Part shown: positions 1-5,744 of the stretch, piece by piece
Numbering within the stretch: position 1 is the first letter of the stretch
Layout of the letters: every line of letters starts with the position of its first letter
Origin: Desulfotomaculaceae bacterium
GTDB lineage: Bacteria > Bacillota > Desulfotomaculia > Desulfotomaculales > Pelotomaculaceae
Assembly (NCBI GenBank): GCA_028704035.1
Contig: JAQVLS010000108.1
Coordinates: 1-6,075 of the forward strand
Length of the DNA stretch: 6,075 nt
Direction of reading: 5' to 3'
Translations under genes and position numbers: made by a program
The notes under the pieces: generated by a model
Told to the model about the DNA's origin: nothing
The model's input: only the letters and a program-made list of their open reading frames with translations
Database searches by the model: none

Positions 1-24
1 TAAAAACTGCGAAGGAACGGACAT
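1..24 (-). CDS. Start of an unidentified gene (first 8 codons only)
   Basis: On the minus strand an ATG at 24-22 follows a strong ribosome binding site (AAAGGAGG, at 34-41) with a 9-nt spacer. It opens a frame reading MSVPSQFL to the window edge with no stop. It begins 27 nt after the stop of the SPOCS-LysM gene and no terminator lies between, so the two are probably cotranscribed. Eight residues are too few to name the product. The gene is partial at its 3' end. Confidence 0.6.
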
Positions 25-51
25 TTTTTAAAACCTCCTTTATAATTTTTA

Positions 52-1599
52 TTAACCCATGGCAGGGCAGGGTATCATTATTACCTGGCCGACATTCAAT
101 ACATCCGGGTTCGTGATCTGCGGGTTAATGTCCAGGATCATCTGGACGGTAACCCGGTGGGCTGCAGCAATTTTAGAAAGAGTATCACCGGCCTTGACTG
201 TATAAGGCGTCGGCGGGCAGGGTGTGACGGTGGGTTCCACGGTCGGCGGCGCCTCAACCGGCGTGTAAACCATGGGCTGGGACAATTCCCAAACTGCGGC
301 GGCAACCCGCAGTACCACTTCCGTATGCAGGTCCGTGCCGTCCTGGTCCACATTGACATATTCCGGATCAATTCTTACCTTAACCCTCATGTCTGATTCC
401 GCGCCTTTTACTACCACAAAGGTGCGAAAACTCAGGCGCTGGTGCATGGCGTGGACAGCCTGGTTGGGCTTCGCGCTGACATAGACTATCTCCACGTCGA
501 CGTAACCTCTGATTAATACTTTTCCGCTGAGAATATTGGTATCAGTAACTTCTGTCTTATCCACCCTGGCATTCAGGACTTCCTCAATATCCGGCTTCTC
601 TCTGGGAATCTCCGTAGTTTCACGCAAGATCACCTGGGTGTCCCCGAAGCCAATTTCCTGCTCGACTTTGAGCCGAATTCTCTCATAGCCTTCTTCGTTT
701 TCCAGTTCAGTCGGGACATCTCGCAAGGTCCTTGTTTCGGTAACAAATACTGTAAGCTGAATAATTACATCGGCGAACAGGGCCGGGTCCTTAATCAGCC
801 CCACATCAGCGCTTTCTACCACCGCACGCACCTGGACATTCATGCCCGGCTCAGCATCAGGCACTTCCACAAAGTCGCTGAATCTAATCGTGTGATGAAG
901 GCTATGCACTGATTGAGTCGGTTTCATGGCTACGTACATAACCTGAAGCCTGACTTCACCATCCACAATAACCTTGTTGGCAATTATCTTTTTGTTGGTA
1001 ATGACTACTTTGGCTTCAGTATTCAGGATTTTTTCCGCATCAGGCTTCTCTTCCGGCACATCAAATTGATCGCTGACAATGATCTGCTTGGTTGCTTTTA
1101 CGCCGATCAGGTGCTCAACTGTGATGTCCTGCTCTTCCAGGGCTTTGTTGCCTTCCGGGGTCTCAGTAAGTATTTCGATCTCGTCTATATCAGTAACCTT
1201 GGCAAAAACACTGAGCACTGACGCAACAATAAACTTACGAGGGTCTCTGGAACTCCGTGTCAGGTTCACATCTTCTACTGTAAACTCGACATCAACTTCA
1301 TCCCCTGGCCTGGCGCCCGGCACGTCTAAAAAGGTAGTAAAATTTATGCTATCATGAAAAAAATTGACAGATTGATCCGGTTTAAAGGCAATGTAAGTAA
1401 CCTGTACGTTCAAGGTCCCGTTTACAATAACCTTATCAGGAACGATGGTGACGTCTCTGACCTTTGCCTTTGCTTCTCTTGACAGGATTTTATCTACGTC
1501 CGGTTTGGCTTCCGGCACTTCAATCTGTCCCTTGACTACGGTCTGGACTCTATTTTCACCCTGAACCAGATAGACTTTTAGCCGTTCGGTTTCAGCCAT
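52..1599 (-). CDS. SPOCS (DUF3794) x3 + LysM protein, SipL-like spore coat morphogenesis factor
   Basis: This 515-aa protein has no signal peptide. Three copies of a SPOCS/DUF3794-type unit can be aligned by eye at about residues 17-138, 170-290 and 320-436. Each has an (I/V)P-x-x-KPD signature near its start (29-34, 181-187, 331-337) and a KPxQ(S/A)V patch in the middle (73-78, 226-231, 377-382). A Pro/Thr-rich linker (445-465) leads to a C-terminal LysM at about 466-510, with the YTVKAGDTL opening and an NVGQVIMIP close. This is the layout of SipL of Clostridioides difficile, where the LysM region binds SpoIVA and both are needed to encase the forespore in coat. A spore role here is inferred from that family and from yabG lying nearby. 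The LysM could instead bind peptidoglycan, as in SafA. The start is set by AAAGGAGG at 1606-1613, 6 nt before the ATG. Another gene follows 27 nt downstream. Confidence 0.85.
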   Translation of the reverse strand: MAETERLKVYLVQGENRVQTVVKGQIEVPEAKPDVDKILSREAKAKVRDVTIVPDKVIVNGTLNVQVTYIAFKPDQSVNFFHDSINFTTFLDVPGARPGDEVDVEFTVEDVNLTRSSRDPRKFIVASVLSVFAKVTDIDEIEILTETPEGNKALEEQDITVEHLIGVKATKQIIVSDQFDVPEEKPDAEKILNTEAKVVITNKKIIANKVIVDGEVRLQVMYVAMKPTQSVHSLHHTIRFSDFVEVPDAEPGMNVQVRAVVESADVGLIKDPALFADVIIQLTVFVTETRTLRDVPTELENEEGYERIRLKVEQEIGFGDTQVILRETTEIPREKPDIEEVLNARVDKTEVTDTNILSGKVLIRGYVDVEIVYVSAKPNQAVHAMHQRLSFRTFVVVKGAESDMRVKVRIDPEYVNVDQDGTDLHTEVVLRVAAAVWELSQPMVYTPVEAPPTVEPTVTPCPPTPYTVKAGDTLSKIAAAHRVTVQMILDINPQITNPDVLNVGQVIMIPCPAMG

Positions 1600-1629
1600 A
1601 TTAATCCTCCTTTCAAAACTTTTCTATAC

Positions 1630-1656
1630 TAATATATGAGTGTGATACGAAAAAGT
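1630..1656 (-). promoter_or_regulatory. Possible sporulation (sigma-K/sigma-E-like) promoter of the SPOCS-LysM gene
   Basis: Reading the minus strand, CATATATTA (1630-1638) fits the sigma-K -10 pattern CATAnnnTA. An AC dinucleotide lies 16 nt upstream (1655-1656), as expected for the short sigma-K -35. The -10 also resembles sigma-E CATACAAT with two mismatches. It sits about 17 nt before the ribosome binding site and just downstream of the preceding gene's terminator, which is where a promoter for this gene is needed. The -35 is too short to be informative, so this is a suggestion only. Confidence 0.3.
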
Positions 1657-1678
1657 ACCAAAAAGTGTAGCCAATAGC

Positions 1679-1710
1679 TTAAAAAACAAAAAAAGAGGCC
1701 TAAGCCTCTT
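1679..1710 (-). terminator. Rho-independent terminator of the three-CAP gene
   Basis: A perfect 7-bp inverted repeat, AAGAGGC (1693-1699) and GCCTCTT (1704-1710), encloses a 4-nt loop. On the minus strand it is followed by a long T-rich run (TTTTTTTGTTTTTT, 1679-1692). It lies 110 nt past the stop of the CAP gene and before the promoter region of the SPOCS-LysM gene, so the two are separate transcription units. On the plus strand the trailing sequence is only CCTTTT, so termination in that direction would be weak. Confidence 0.85.
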
Positions 1711-1820
1711 CCTTTTATTGCTATTTATCCTTTTAATGTCACATTTTCTTGTTTCTTTGTTCTGCTATGTGTTTATTATAGTAAATATCTGATTTATCCA
1801 ATATCTTAAATCATATTTCC

Positions 1821-3383
1821 TTAGCCGGTAAACATCTGAACAAACGCCTTGCCGTAAGGACCGCCGCTGACAACGCCAATCCCCACCCTGGTATAGTTGG
1901 CATTAAGAATGTTGGCCCGGTGACCTGAAGAATTCATTAAACTGGTATGCGCGCTCTGCACGGTGGGAGCGCCGGCCAGGTTCTCCCCGGCGTAGCTGTA
2001 CTGCACTCCGTATGTCTTCATCATATCAAATGGCGAACCATAAATGGGCGAGGTGTGGCCGAAATATCCCCTGTCAATCATATCCTGCGCTTTCAGCCTG
2101 GCCACTTTGACCAGGGTCATGTCTGCCTGCAGGGGGCGCAATCCCGCTTTGTAGCGTTCCTGGTTGACCAGGTTGAACATGGCCTGCTCGTCCGCGTTCA
2201 GGCCGCTGGTGTCTGGCGCAGGCTCAGGTGTCTGTGGCTGTGTAGGCTCCTGCGGTGGGCTTGGTTCCTGCGGCTGTGCAGGCTCTTGCAGTGGGCTTGG
2301 TTCCTGCGGCTGTGCAGGCTCTTGCGGTGGGCTTGGTTCCTGCGGCTGTGCAGGCTCTTGCGGTGGGCTTGGTTCCTGCGGCTGTGCAGGCTCTTGCGGT
2401 GGGCTTGGCTCCTGCGGCTGTGCAGGCTCTTGCGGTGAGCTTGGCTTTGTTGAAATTGGTTTGATAAACATCTGAACAAACGCCTTGCCGTAAGGACCGC
2501 CGCTGACAACACCAATCCCCACCCTGGTATAGTTGGCATTAAGAATGTTGGCCCGGTGACCTGAAGAATTCATTAAACTGGTATGCGCGCCCTGCACGGT
2601 GGGAGCGCCGGCCAGGTTCTCCCCGGCGTAGCTGTACTGCACCCCGTATGTCTTCATCATATCAAATGGCGAACCATAAATGGGCGAGGTGTGGCTGAAA
2701 TATCCCCTGTCAATCATATCCTGCGCTTTCAGCCTGGCCACTTTGACCAGGGTTATATCAATTTCCAGAGGTTTTAACCCTGCTTTGGCGCGCTCCTGGT
2801 TGACTAGGTCGAACATAGCCTGTTCGTCTGCGTTCAAGCCGGCGGCCGTTTGAGACGGCGCAGTAGGCGCCTGGGACACAGTAGTTGTTTTTTGGCCGCC
2901 TGTGAACATTTGCACTACTACCTTGTAGTAACCCTGCGTTATAATACCGACACCAATGCGGTCAAAATTTGTGCTGAGCATGTTTGCCCGGTGACCGCCG
3001 GCAAACATTAACGCGTTATACGCTGAACTTACCGACGAAGCCTTGACCAGATTTTCTCCCGCATAGCGGTATTGAATTCCCGCTTTGCTCATCATATCAA
3101 ACGCAGATCCGTATGTAGGCGAGATGTTGTTGAAATAGCTGTTTGCAGCCATATCCTGGGCTTTAATTTTGGCTAGGCCGGAGAGTGTGGCATCACACGT
3201 AAGGGCCGGCAACCCGGCAGCATTACGGGCCTGGTTAACAAGGTTCACCATCTGCTGTTCATCTGCATTGAGAACAGCTGCCGACGCGCCGGCCGGCGTA
3301 ATTACTGTCATGGATAGCAAAAACACAAATAGGAACAGGGAGGCAGTTAAAACTGACGGTATCCACTTCGCATGGAATCTCAT
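1821..3383 (-). CDS. Secreted protein with three CAP/SCP (YkwD-like) domains and a PQEP repeat linker
   Basis: This is a 520-aa exported protein. The N-terminus has basic residues, a hydrophobic core (about 9-28) and an AGASA-type signal peptidase site near residue 35. Three CAP domains follow: CAP1 at about 38-162, CAP2 at 183-307 and CAP3 at 395-519. All keep the GEN motif (109-111, 254-256, 466-468) and an HRAN motif (131-134, 276-279, 488-491). CAP2 and CAP3 also have the upstream HTSP histidine (231, 443), while CAP1 has NISP with Asn86 in its place. Six 12-residue units of the SPPQEPAQPQEP type (315-386) join CAP2 to CAP3. No LPXTG, SLH or wall-binding module is visible. Bacterial CAP proteins are common in spore formers but their biochemistry is poorly defined, so no enzyme activity is assigned. 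The ribosome binding site is AAAGGGG at 3391-3397, 7 nt before the ATG. A sigma-A-like promoter and a c-di-AMP riboswitch precede it, which suggests a role in envelope or osmotic homeostasis. Confidence 0.92.
   Translation of the reverse strand: MRFHAKWIPSVLTASLFLFVFLLSMTVITPAGASAAVLNADEQQMVNLVNQARNAAGLPALTCDATLSGLAKIKAQDMAANSYFNNISPTYGSAFDMMSKAGIQYRYAGENLVKASSVSSAYNALMFAGGHRANMLSTNFDRIGVGIITQGYYKVVVQMFTGGQKTTTVSQAPTAPSQTAAGLNADEQAMFDLVNQERAKAGLKPLEIDITLVKVARLKAQDMIDRGYFSHTSPIYGSPFDMMKTYGVQYSYAGENLAGAPTVQGAHTSLMNSSGHRANILNANYTRVGIGVVSGGPYGKAFVQMFIKPISTKPSSPQEPAQPQEPSPPQEPAQPQEPSPPQEPAQPQEPSPPQEPAQPQEPSPLQEPAQPQEPSPPQEPTQPQTPEPAPDTSGLNADEQAMFNLVNQERYKAGLRPLQADMTLVKVARLKAQDMIDRGYFGHTSPIYGSPFDMMKTYGVQYSYAGENLAGAPTVQSAHTSLMNSSGHRANILNANYTRVGIGVVSGGPYGKAFVQMFTG
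1829..2117. repeat. Direct repeat copy A (within CAP3), 289 bp
   Basis: This block matches 2465-2753 at an offset of exactly 636 bp (212 codons). Only four differences are found by hand comparison, all transitions, giving about 98.6% identity. It encodes most of CAP3. Two of the four differences change the protein (Gly/Ser in the FxHTSP segment and Ser/Gly before the AHTSL segment). Confidence 0.95.
2226..2441. repeat. Tandem 36-bp repeat, 6 units, coding for the Pro/Gln/Glu linker
   Basis: There are six head-to-tail 36-bp units: 2226-2261, 2262-2297, 2298-2333, 2334-2369, 2370-2405 and 2406-2441. They lie in frame in the CAP gene and encode SPPQEPAQPQEP-type 12-mers. The outer units have diverged (SSPQEP at the N-terminal end, PTQPQTP at the C-terminal end) and one unit has Leu for Pro, while the inner units are almost identical. 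This is typical of a length-variable tandem repeat. The product is an extended, acidic, flexible spacer between CAP2 and CAP3. Confidence 0.95.
2465..2753. repeat. Direct repeat copy B (within CAP2), 289 bp
   Basis: This is the partner of 1829-2117, with four transitions in 289 bp. Beyond 2753 the match to the corresponding bases after 2117 falls sharply, to roughly three-quarters identity over the next ~90 bp, although the same protein domain continues. The sharp edge points to recombination or gene conversion rather than uniform divergence after duplication. Confidence 0.95.
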
Positions 3384-3402
3384 ATTATTTCCCCTTTCTT
3401 TT

Positions 3403-3610
3403 GAGCTTCCGGAGTTGGCTGACGGGTTCGGTAAAAAATAACCCTACCATTTCAGAGGTCGGTCGTCGGAAAATCGGGTTTTTGCCAAAATTCGGCTTTA
3501 CCGAATTTCTTCATAACCTGACTTCAGACTTCGGGCTTCTAACCTATGAAATGGATTCACCTCTTGAATTGGGTCCTCTGTACCTAATTTTTAGGATTCG
3601 GCCTTGCTAT
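3403..3610 (-). ncRNA. c-di-AMP riboswitch (ydaO/yuaA leader type) upstream of the three-CAP gene
   Basis: On the minus strand the leader carries, in order, the landmarks I recall for the ydaO/yuaA class: GCCGAATCC (3594-3602); a small hairpin CCTAA-AAA-TTAGG (3583-3595); GGTACAGAGGACCCAATT (3567-3584); GAGGTGAATCC (3553-3563); a peripheral helix CCATTTCA/TGAAATGG (3547-3554 with 3447-3454) followed by TAGGGTT (3440-3446); and the closing block GAACCCGTCAGCCAAC then TCCGGAAGC (3405-3429). The class binds two c-di-AMP molecules, is generally an OFF switch, and often precedes cell-wall, potassium and osmolyte genes. That fits the secreted CAP protein downstream. The outer P1 helix looks short and interrupted. 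The peripheral helix encloses about 92 nt, much longer than the few-nucleotide loop of compact members. Assignment is by remembered consensus, not a covariance search. Confidence 0.85.
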
Positions 3611-3611
3611 G

Positions 3612-3640
3612 AGTATGGCAACAGATATCATGGAAGCCAA
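3612..3640 (-). promoter_or_regulatory. Sigma-A-like promoter of the riboswitch-CAP transcript
   Basis: On the minus strand TTGGCT (3635-3640) and CATACT (3612-3617) are separated by exactly 17 nt. Each hexamer matches 4 of 6 consensus positions. Initiation about 7 nt downstream would fall around 3604-3607, at the 5' edge of the aptamer, which supports the assignment. The -35 abuts the T-tract of the upstream terminator. A housekeeping promoter would mean vegetative expression of the CAP gene. Confidence 0.5.
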
Positions 3641-3680
3641 AAACCAAAAGGCCTGTACAAAGGAAAAAATTGTACAGGCC
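3640..3680 (-). terminator. Rho-independent terminator ending the protease/GX3 gene cluster
   Basis: A perfect 11-bp inverted repeat, GGCCTGTACAA (3650-3660) and TTGTACAGGCC (3670-3680), has a 9-nt loop. On the minus strand it is followed by the T-rich sequence TTTTGGTTTTTGG. It lies about 140 nt past the stop of the GX3 gene. No T-tract follows on the plus strand, so it serves the minus-strand transcript. It insulates the riboswitch promoter that follows immediately. Confidence 0.75.
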
Positions 3681-3691
3681 CAATATACAAG

Positions 3692-3723
3692 AAAATACCG
3701 CCTGGTGGCAAAGCCGGTATTTT
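3692..3723. other. Second hairpin in the 3' region of the GX3 gene
   Basis: A perfect 9-bp inverted repeat, AAAATACCG (3692-3700) and CGGTATTTT (3715-3723), has a 14-nt loop. The A-run/T-run ends make it symmetrical, as in weak bidirectional terminators, but the T-run is only four bases and forms part of the stem. It lies 11 nt from the stronger terminator stem at 3650-3680. It may be a back-up terminator, or it may protect the mRNA 3' end. The remaining ~95 bp (3724-3818) is AT-rich and I see nothing definite in it. Confidence 0.45.
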
Positions 3724-3818
3724 AAGTATATCAAGCATAATGTTAGCAGGGTTGGCAAACTACAACGATATATTTATTATTGCTCTTAATTGTTTAATAA
3801 TGTTATATGTTAACAATT

Positions 3819-4223
3819 TTAAAGTTTTGTTCCCGAGTCAGCCACAGTAGCGTCTATTTTGATAAGCTTTAACAACCCCTCGACCTCCCTGGCAGCATAG
3901 CCGGTCAGGACTAATCCGGCCTGCCCGTGGGCAATCAGCTTTTGCAGGGTCTGACACACACAATCTTCTAATTTTTTATTGGGTTTTAAATTTCCCTCGC
4001 CCAATCCCAGGGCAGCAAGAAAACCATTATTATAGCCGAGTGCATTCCCTTCAGAGTATCCTTTTTCATAACCGGACTCAAAGCCCAGGTTGTATCCCAG
4101 ATGATAACCCAAATTTTTGCCTGCGCGGTACGCCTCCCCTTCTGCCTTTTTTTGCTCCAGCAGGTGTTCCCGCGTGCTACAGGCATAACTATGCGCAAAA
4201 TCTCCGGAGATATTTTCGCCCAT
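3819..4223 (-). CDS. Small GX3-repeat protein, function unknown
   Basis: I do not recognise this 134-aa protein as a named gene. Its clearest feature is nine glycines at a strict spacing of four (residues 35, 39, 43, 47, 51, 55, 59, 63, 67), often as GYxxG, between an acidic/basic N-terminal part and a C-terminal half (about 84-134) that looks helical. Such GX3 series resemble the deca-GX3 motif of Yae1-like proteins and glycine-zipper helices, where small residues line one helix face. The likeness is to the pattern only. It has no signal peptide and no clear transmembrane helix. I place the start at the ATG at 4223-4221. The in-frame GTG two codons earlier (4229-4227) would sit only 2 nt from AAAGGG, whereas the ATG has 8 nt. 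It lies 89 nt after the hypothetical gene, in the same direction, with a terminator about 140 nt downstream. Confidence 0.75.
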   Translation of the reverse strand: MGENISGDFAHSYACSTREHLLEQKKAEGEAYRAGKNLGYHLGYNLGFESGYEKGYSEGNALGYNNGFLAALGLGEGNLKPNKKLEDCVCQTLQKLIAHGQAGLVLTGYAAREVEGLLKLIKIDATVADSGTKL

Positions 4224-4231
4224 GGTCACCG

Positions 4232-4237
4232 CCCTTT
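4232..4237 (-). promoter_or_regulatory. Ribosome binding site deciding the start of the GX3 gene
   Basis: AAAGGG on the minus strand lies 8 nt before the ATG at 4223 but only 2 nt before the alternative GTG at 4229. The spacing favours the ATG and a 134-aa product. Confidence 0.6.
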
Positions 4238-4250
4238 CTTGTAATGGTTG

Positions 4251-4279
4251 CTCCCTGCAGACAAAAAATACCCAGGGAG
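4251..4279. other. Inverted repeat between the hypothetical gene and the GX3 gene
   Basis: A perfect 7-bp inverted repeat, CTCCCTG (4251-4257) and CAGGGAG (4273-4279), encloses 15 nt that include an A/T run. No T-tract follows the stem on either strand, so it does not look like a standard terminator. It lies 28-56 nt upstream of the GX3 start and could be an mRNA processing or stability element, or an operator. Its role is unassigned. Confidence 0.35.
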
Positions 4280-4312
4280 TTTAACGGGCTAAATCAACTA
4301 TCGGATCATGCC

Positions 4313-4720
4313 TCAAGACCGCCATTTATTTATAGCATACGGGGCATATAATACGGCGCCTAAACCCTCGGTCAATACAAGGCACTCCAATTCATCGACT
4401 TTTTCCACAAAACAAGTTAAGATAAACATCTTTTTTTTTAAACCCCTGCAGAACCTTTTGAGAAACAGCTCGTCGATGATGAACAACTTTCCCTTAGAAT
4501 GTTGAAATCCTTCCACCATAATAGAATACTGACCGTCATCCTGCCTTTTGATTTCTATTATAACAGGTGTTTCCCGGCGCCATCCCGCCGTTTTGTCTAT
4601 CCCCGCCAGATACTGTCTGGCTTTCTTTACGGCTTCTTCCCTGTTCTTAAACCTGGGACCGATAACCGGGATATTATCACATAAAAATGTTAATACCATG
4701 TCTCCCGACCGGTAAGCCAT
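4313..4720 (-). CDS. Hypothetical protein, 135 aa
   Basis: I do not recognise this protein. The translated sequence suggests a compact soluble alpha/beta fold: a basic helix at about 26-38 (NREEAVKKARQYL), a strand-turn-strand region at 51-71 (PVIIEI then DGQYSIMVEGF), a basic patch at 88-96 (KRFCRGLKKK) and two hydrophobic segments (97-104, 113-127). There is no signal peptide or clear membrane helix. The ribosome binding site GAGGAGGT (4731-4738) lies immediately after the stop of the upstream protease gene, with a 10-nt spacer to the ATG and a 19-nt intergenic gap. Translation is therefore probably coupled or at least cotranscribed with the protease. A functional link to the protease (inhibitor, partner or substrate) is conceivable from that arrangement, but nothing in the sequence shows it. 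Confidence 0.75.
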   Translation of the reverse strand: MAYRSGDMVLTFLCDNIPVIGPRFKNREEAVKKARQYLAGIDKTAGWRRETPVIIEIKRQDDGQYSIMVEGFQHSKGKLFIIDELFLKRFCRGLKKKMFILTCFVEKVDELECLVLTEGLGAVLYAPYAINKWRS

Positions 4721-4739
4721 GTAAAAACATACCTCCTCA

Positions 4740-5744
4740 TTAAAACTCGATCGCCAGACGGTCTATTACATTGGATATCCGGTTAAATACAGTCAGCTTT
4801 TCAGAGCCGGCAAACAGCAAACCCACTACATCGCGGTTTTCTTTCAGGACCAGGGCGCCGCTGTCCCCGGGCTGAGACGGCATATCGGTAACAACCTGAT
4901 CGGAAAACCAGATTTTTTCGCCTTCCCTCATTTCAACTTGCAGGGTAGTGCCGATTGATTTCACCACACCCTTGGTCAGCTCTGTGGTCCTGCCGCTTTT
5001 TTGTACTTTATCACCCGGTTTGGCCTCTGAAATTTTTCCGATTTCGCCTATATCAATAATACTTGACTCAACGGACTCTATCGAGTCAAGCTTCGCCAGG
5101 GCACAGTCAACTGTGTTTTCTGTTTTAAAACGTTTATATATACGTATTTCATAATCGTTCTTTACTATATTCAGAAGCCAGGTAGCCGCTGCGGACACAG
5201 CCATTGCCACCGGACAGTCTGATTTTGCAGTGTTTTTTACCAGGGGCACATAGCGGTACAACGTACCGATACGGTCTTCCATCTTTCCCCCGTCATAAGG
5301 CCCGGGCTGCAGGATCGGGTCGCCCGAATTGGCCATAACTTCCTGTATACTGGATCCGTTGGCCAAAACATGATTATTTGACAGGATCATCGATTGATTG
5401 GTTTTTTTATCCTTTACAACTGCCCCCAGAGTACCGGCTGTTGACTTGTAGTGGGCCACGCTTACCCCCGGCCGGCATGGTCTTGCCCTGGTAGTACGGA
5501 TTCCGAGCATCCTGACCCGGCCTATTTCAACAACATCTGTTTCCATTCCGTCTATATGGGGGGGGACCATAACTTTCCTGGACATATCCACAGGAGGCAG
5601 TTTTTTTTCCACATATACTATAATAGCCGGCTCTCCCGTATCTTTTTCCCTTTTATATTTATAACCCACACCTACGCCAACCACATTTTTCAGGCTTAAT
5701 ATTTTCCCACGGCTCTTTTGCAAGGCCTTGAAATATCGCTCCAT
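4740..5744 (-). CDS. Trypsin-like (chymotrypsin-fold) serine protease, no signal peptide
   Basis: This is a complete 334-aa protein. The triad can be placed by motif: His125 in LSNNHVLA, Asp213 in TVDCALAKLD and Ser295 in QPGDSGALVL, the usual order and motifs of chymotrypsin-fold proteases. The first ~90 residues form an N-terminal region with a VVGVGVGYKY segment (21-30) and an AIIVYVEKKLP segment (40-50). This region recurs in a group of bacterial proteases of this type, to my recollection. No signal peptide or membrane anchor is visible, so it should act in the cytoplasm, mother cell or forespore, unlike most secreted S1 enzymes. The ribosome binding site AAAGGAGGAG (5753-5762) fixes the ATG at 5744. 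It follows yabG by 66 nt and precedes the hypothetical gene by 19 nt, suggesting an operon with the sporulation protease. A role in spore protein processing is inference from position. The substrate is unknown. Confidence 0.88.
   Translation of the reverse strand: MERYFKALQKSRGKILSLKNVVGVGVGYKYKREKDTGEPAIIVYVEKKLPPVDMSRKVMVPPHIDGMETDVVEIGRVRMLGIRTTRARPCRPGVSVAHYKSTAGTLGAVVKDKKTNQSMILSNNHVLANGSSIQEVMANSGDPILQPGPYDGGKMEDRIGTLYRYVPLVKNTAKSDCPVAMAVSAAATWLLNIVKNDYEIRIYKRFKTENTVDCALAKLDSIESVESSIIDIGEIGKISEAKPGDKVQKSGRTTELTKGVVKSIGTTLQVEMREGEKIWFSDQVVTDMPSQPGDSGALVLKENRDVVGLLFAGSEKLTVFNRISNVIDRLAIEF

Noticed and set aside
1711..1820. Possible small gene or RNA in the AT-rich 3' region of the CAP gene
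   Set aside because: No start with a ribosome binding site, no stable stem apart from the terminator, and no recognisable RNA motif was seen.
1947..2438. Plus-strand open frame of 163 codons across the CAP gene
   Set aside because: It is antisense to a well-supported coding region and rich in Trp/Leu/Arg repeats that merely mirror the 36-bp tandem repeat. Similar shadows exist in the other frames of the repeat (2164-2475, 2255-2464, 2198-2539).
2226..2441. CRISPR-like array of regular 36-bp units
   Set aside because: The units are contiguous with no unique spacers, remain in frame and encode a proline-rich linker, so it is a coding tandem repeat.
3401..3850. Plus-strand open frame of 149 codons over the leader region
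   Set aside because: It runs antisense through the riboswitch, promoter and terminator, and its sequence is of no recognisable kind. The RNA elements explain the region better.
4227..4229. GTG start giving a 136-aa GX3 protein
   Set aside because: The ribosome binding site would be only 2 nt away. The ATG at 4223 has an 8-nt spacer.
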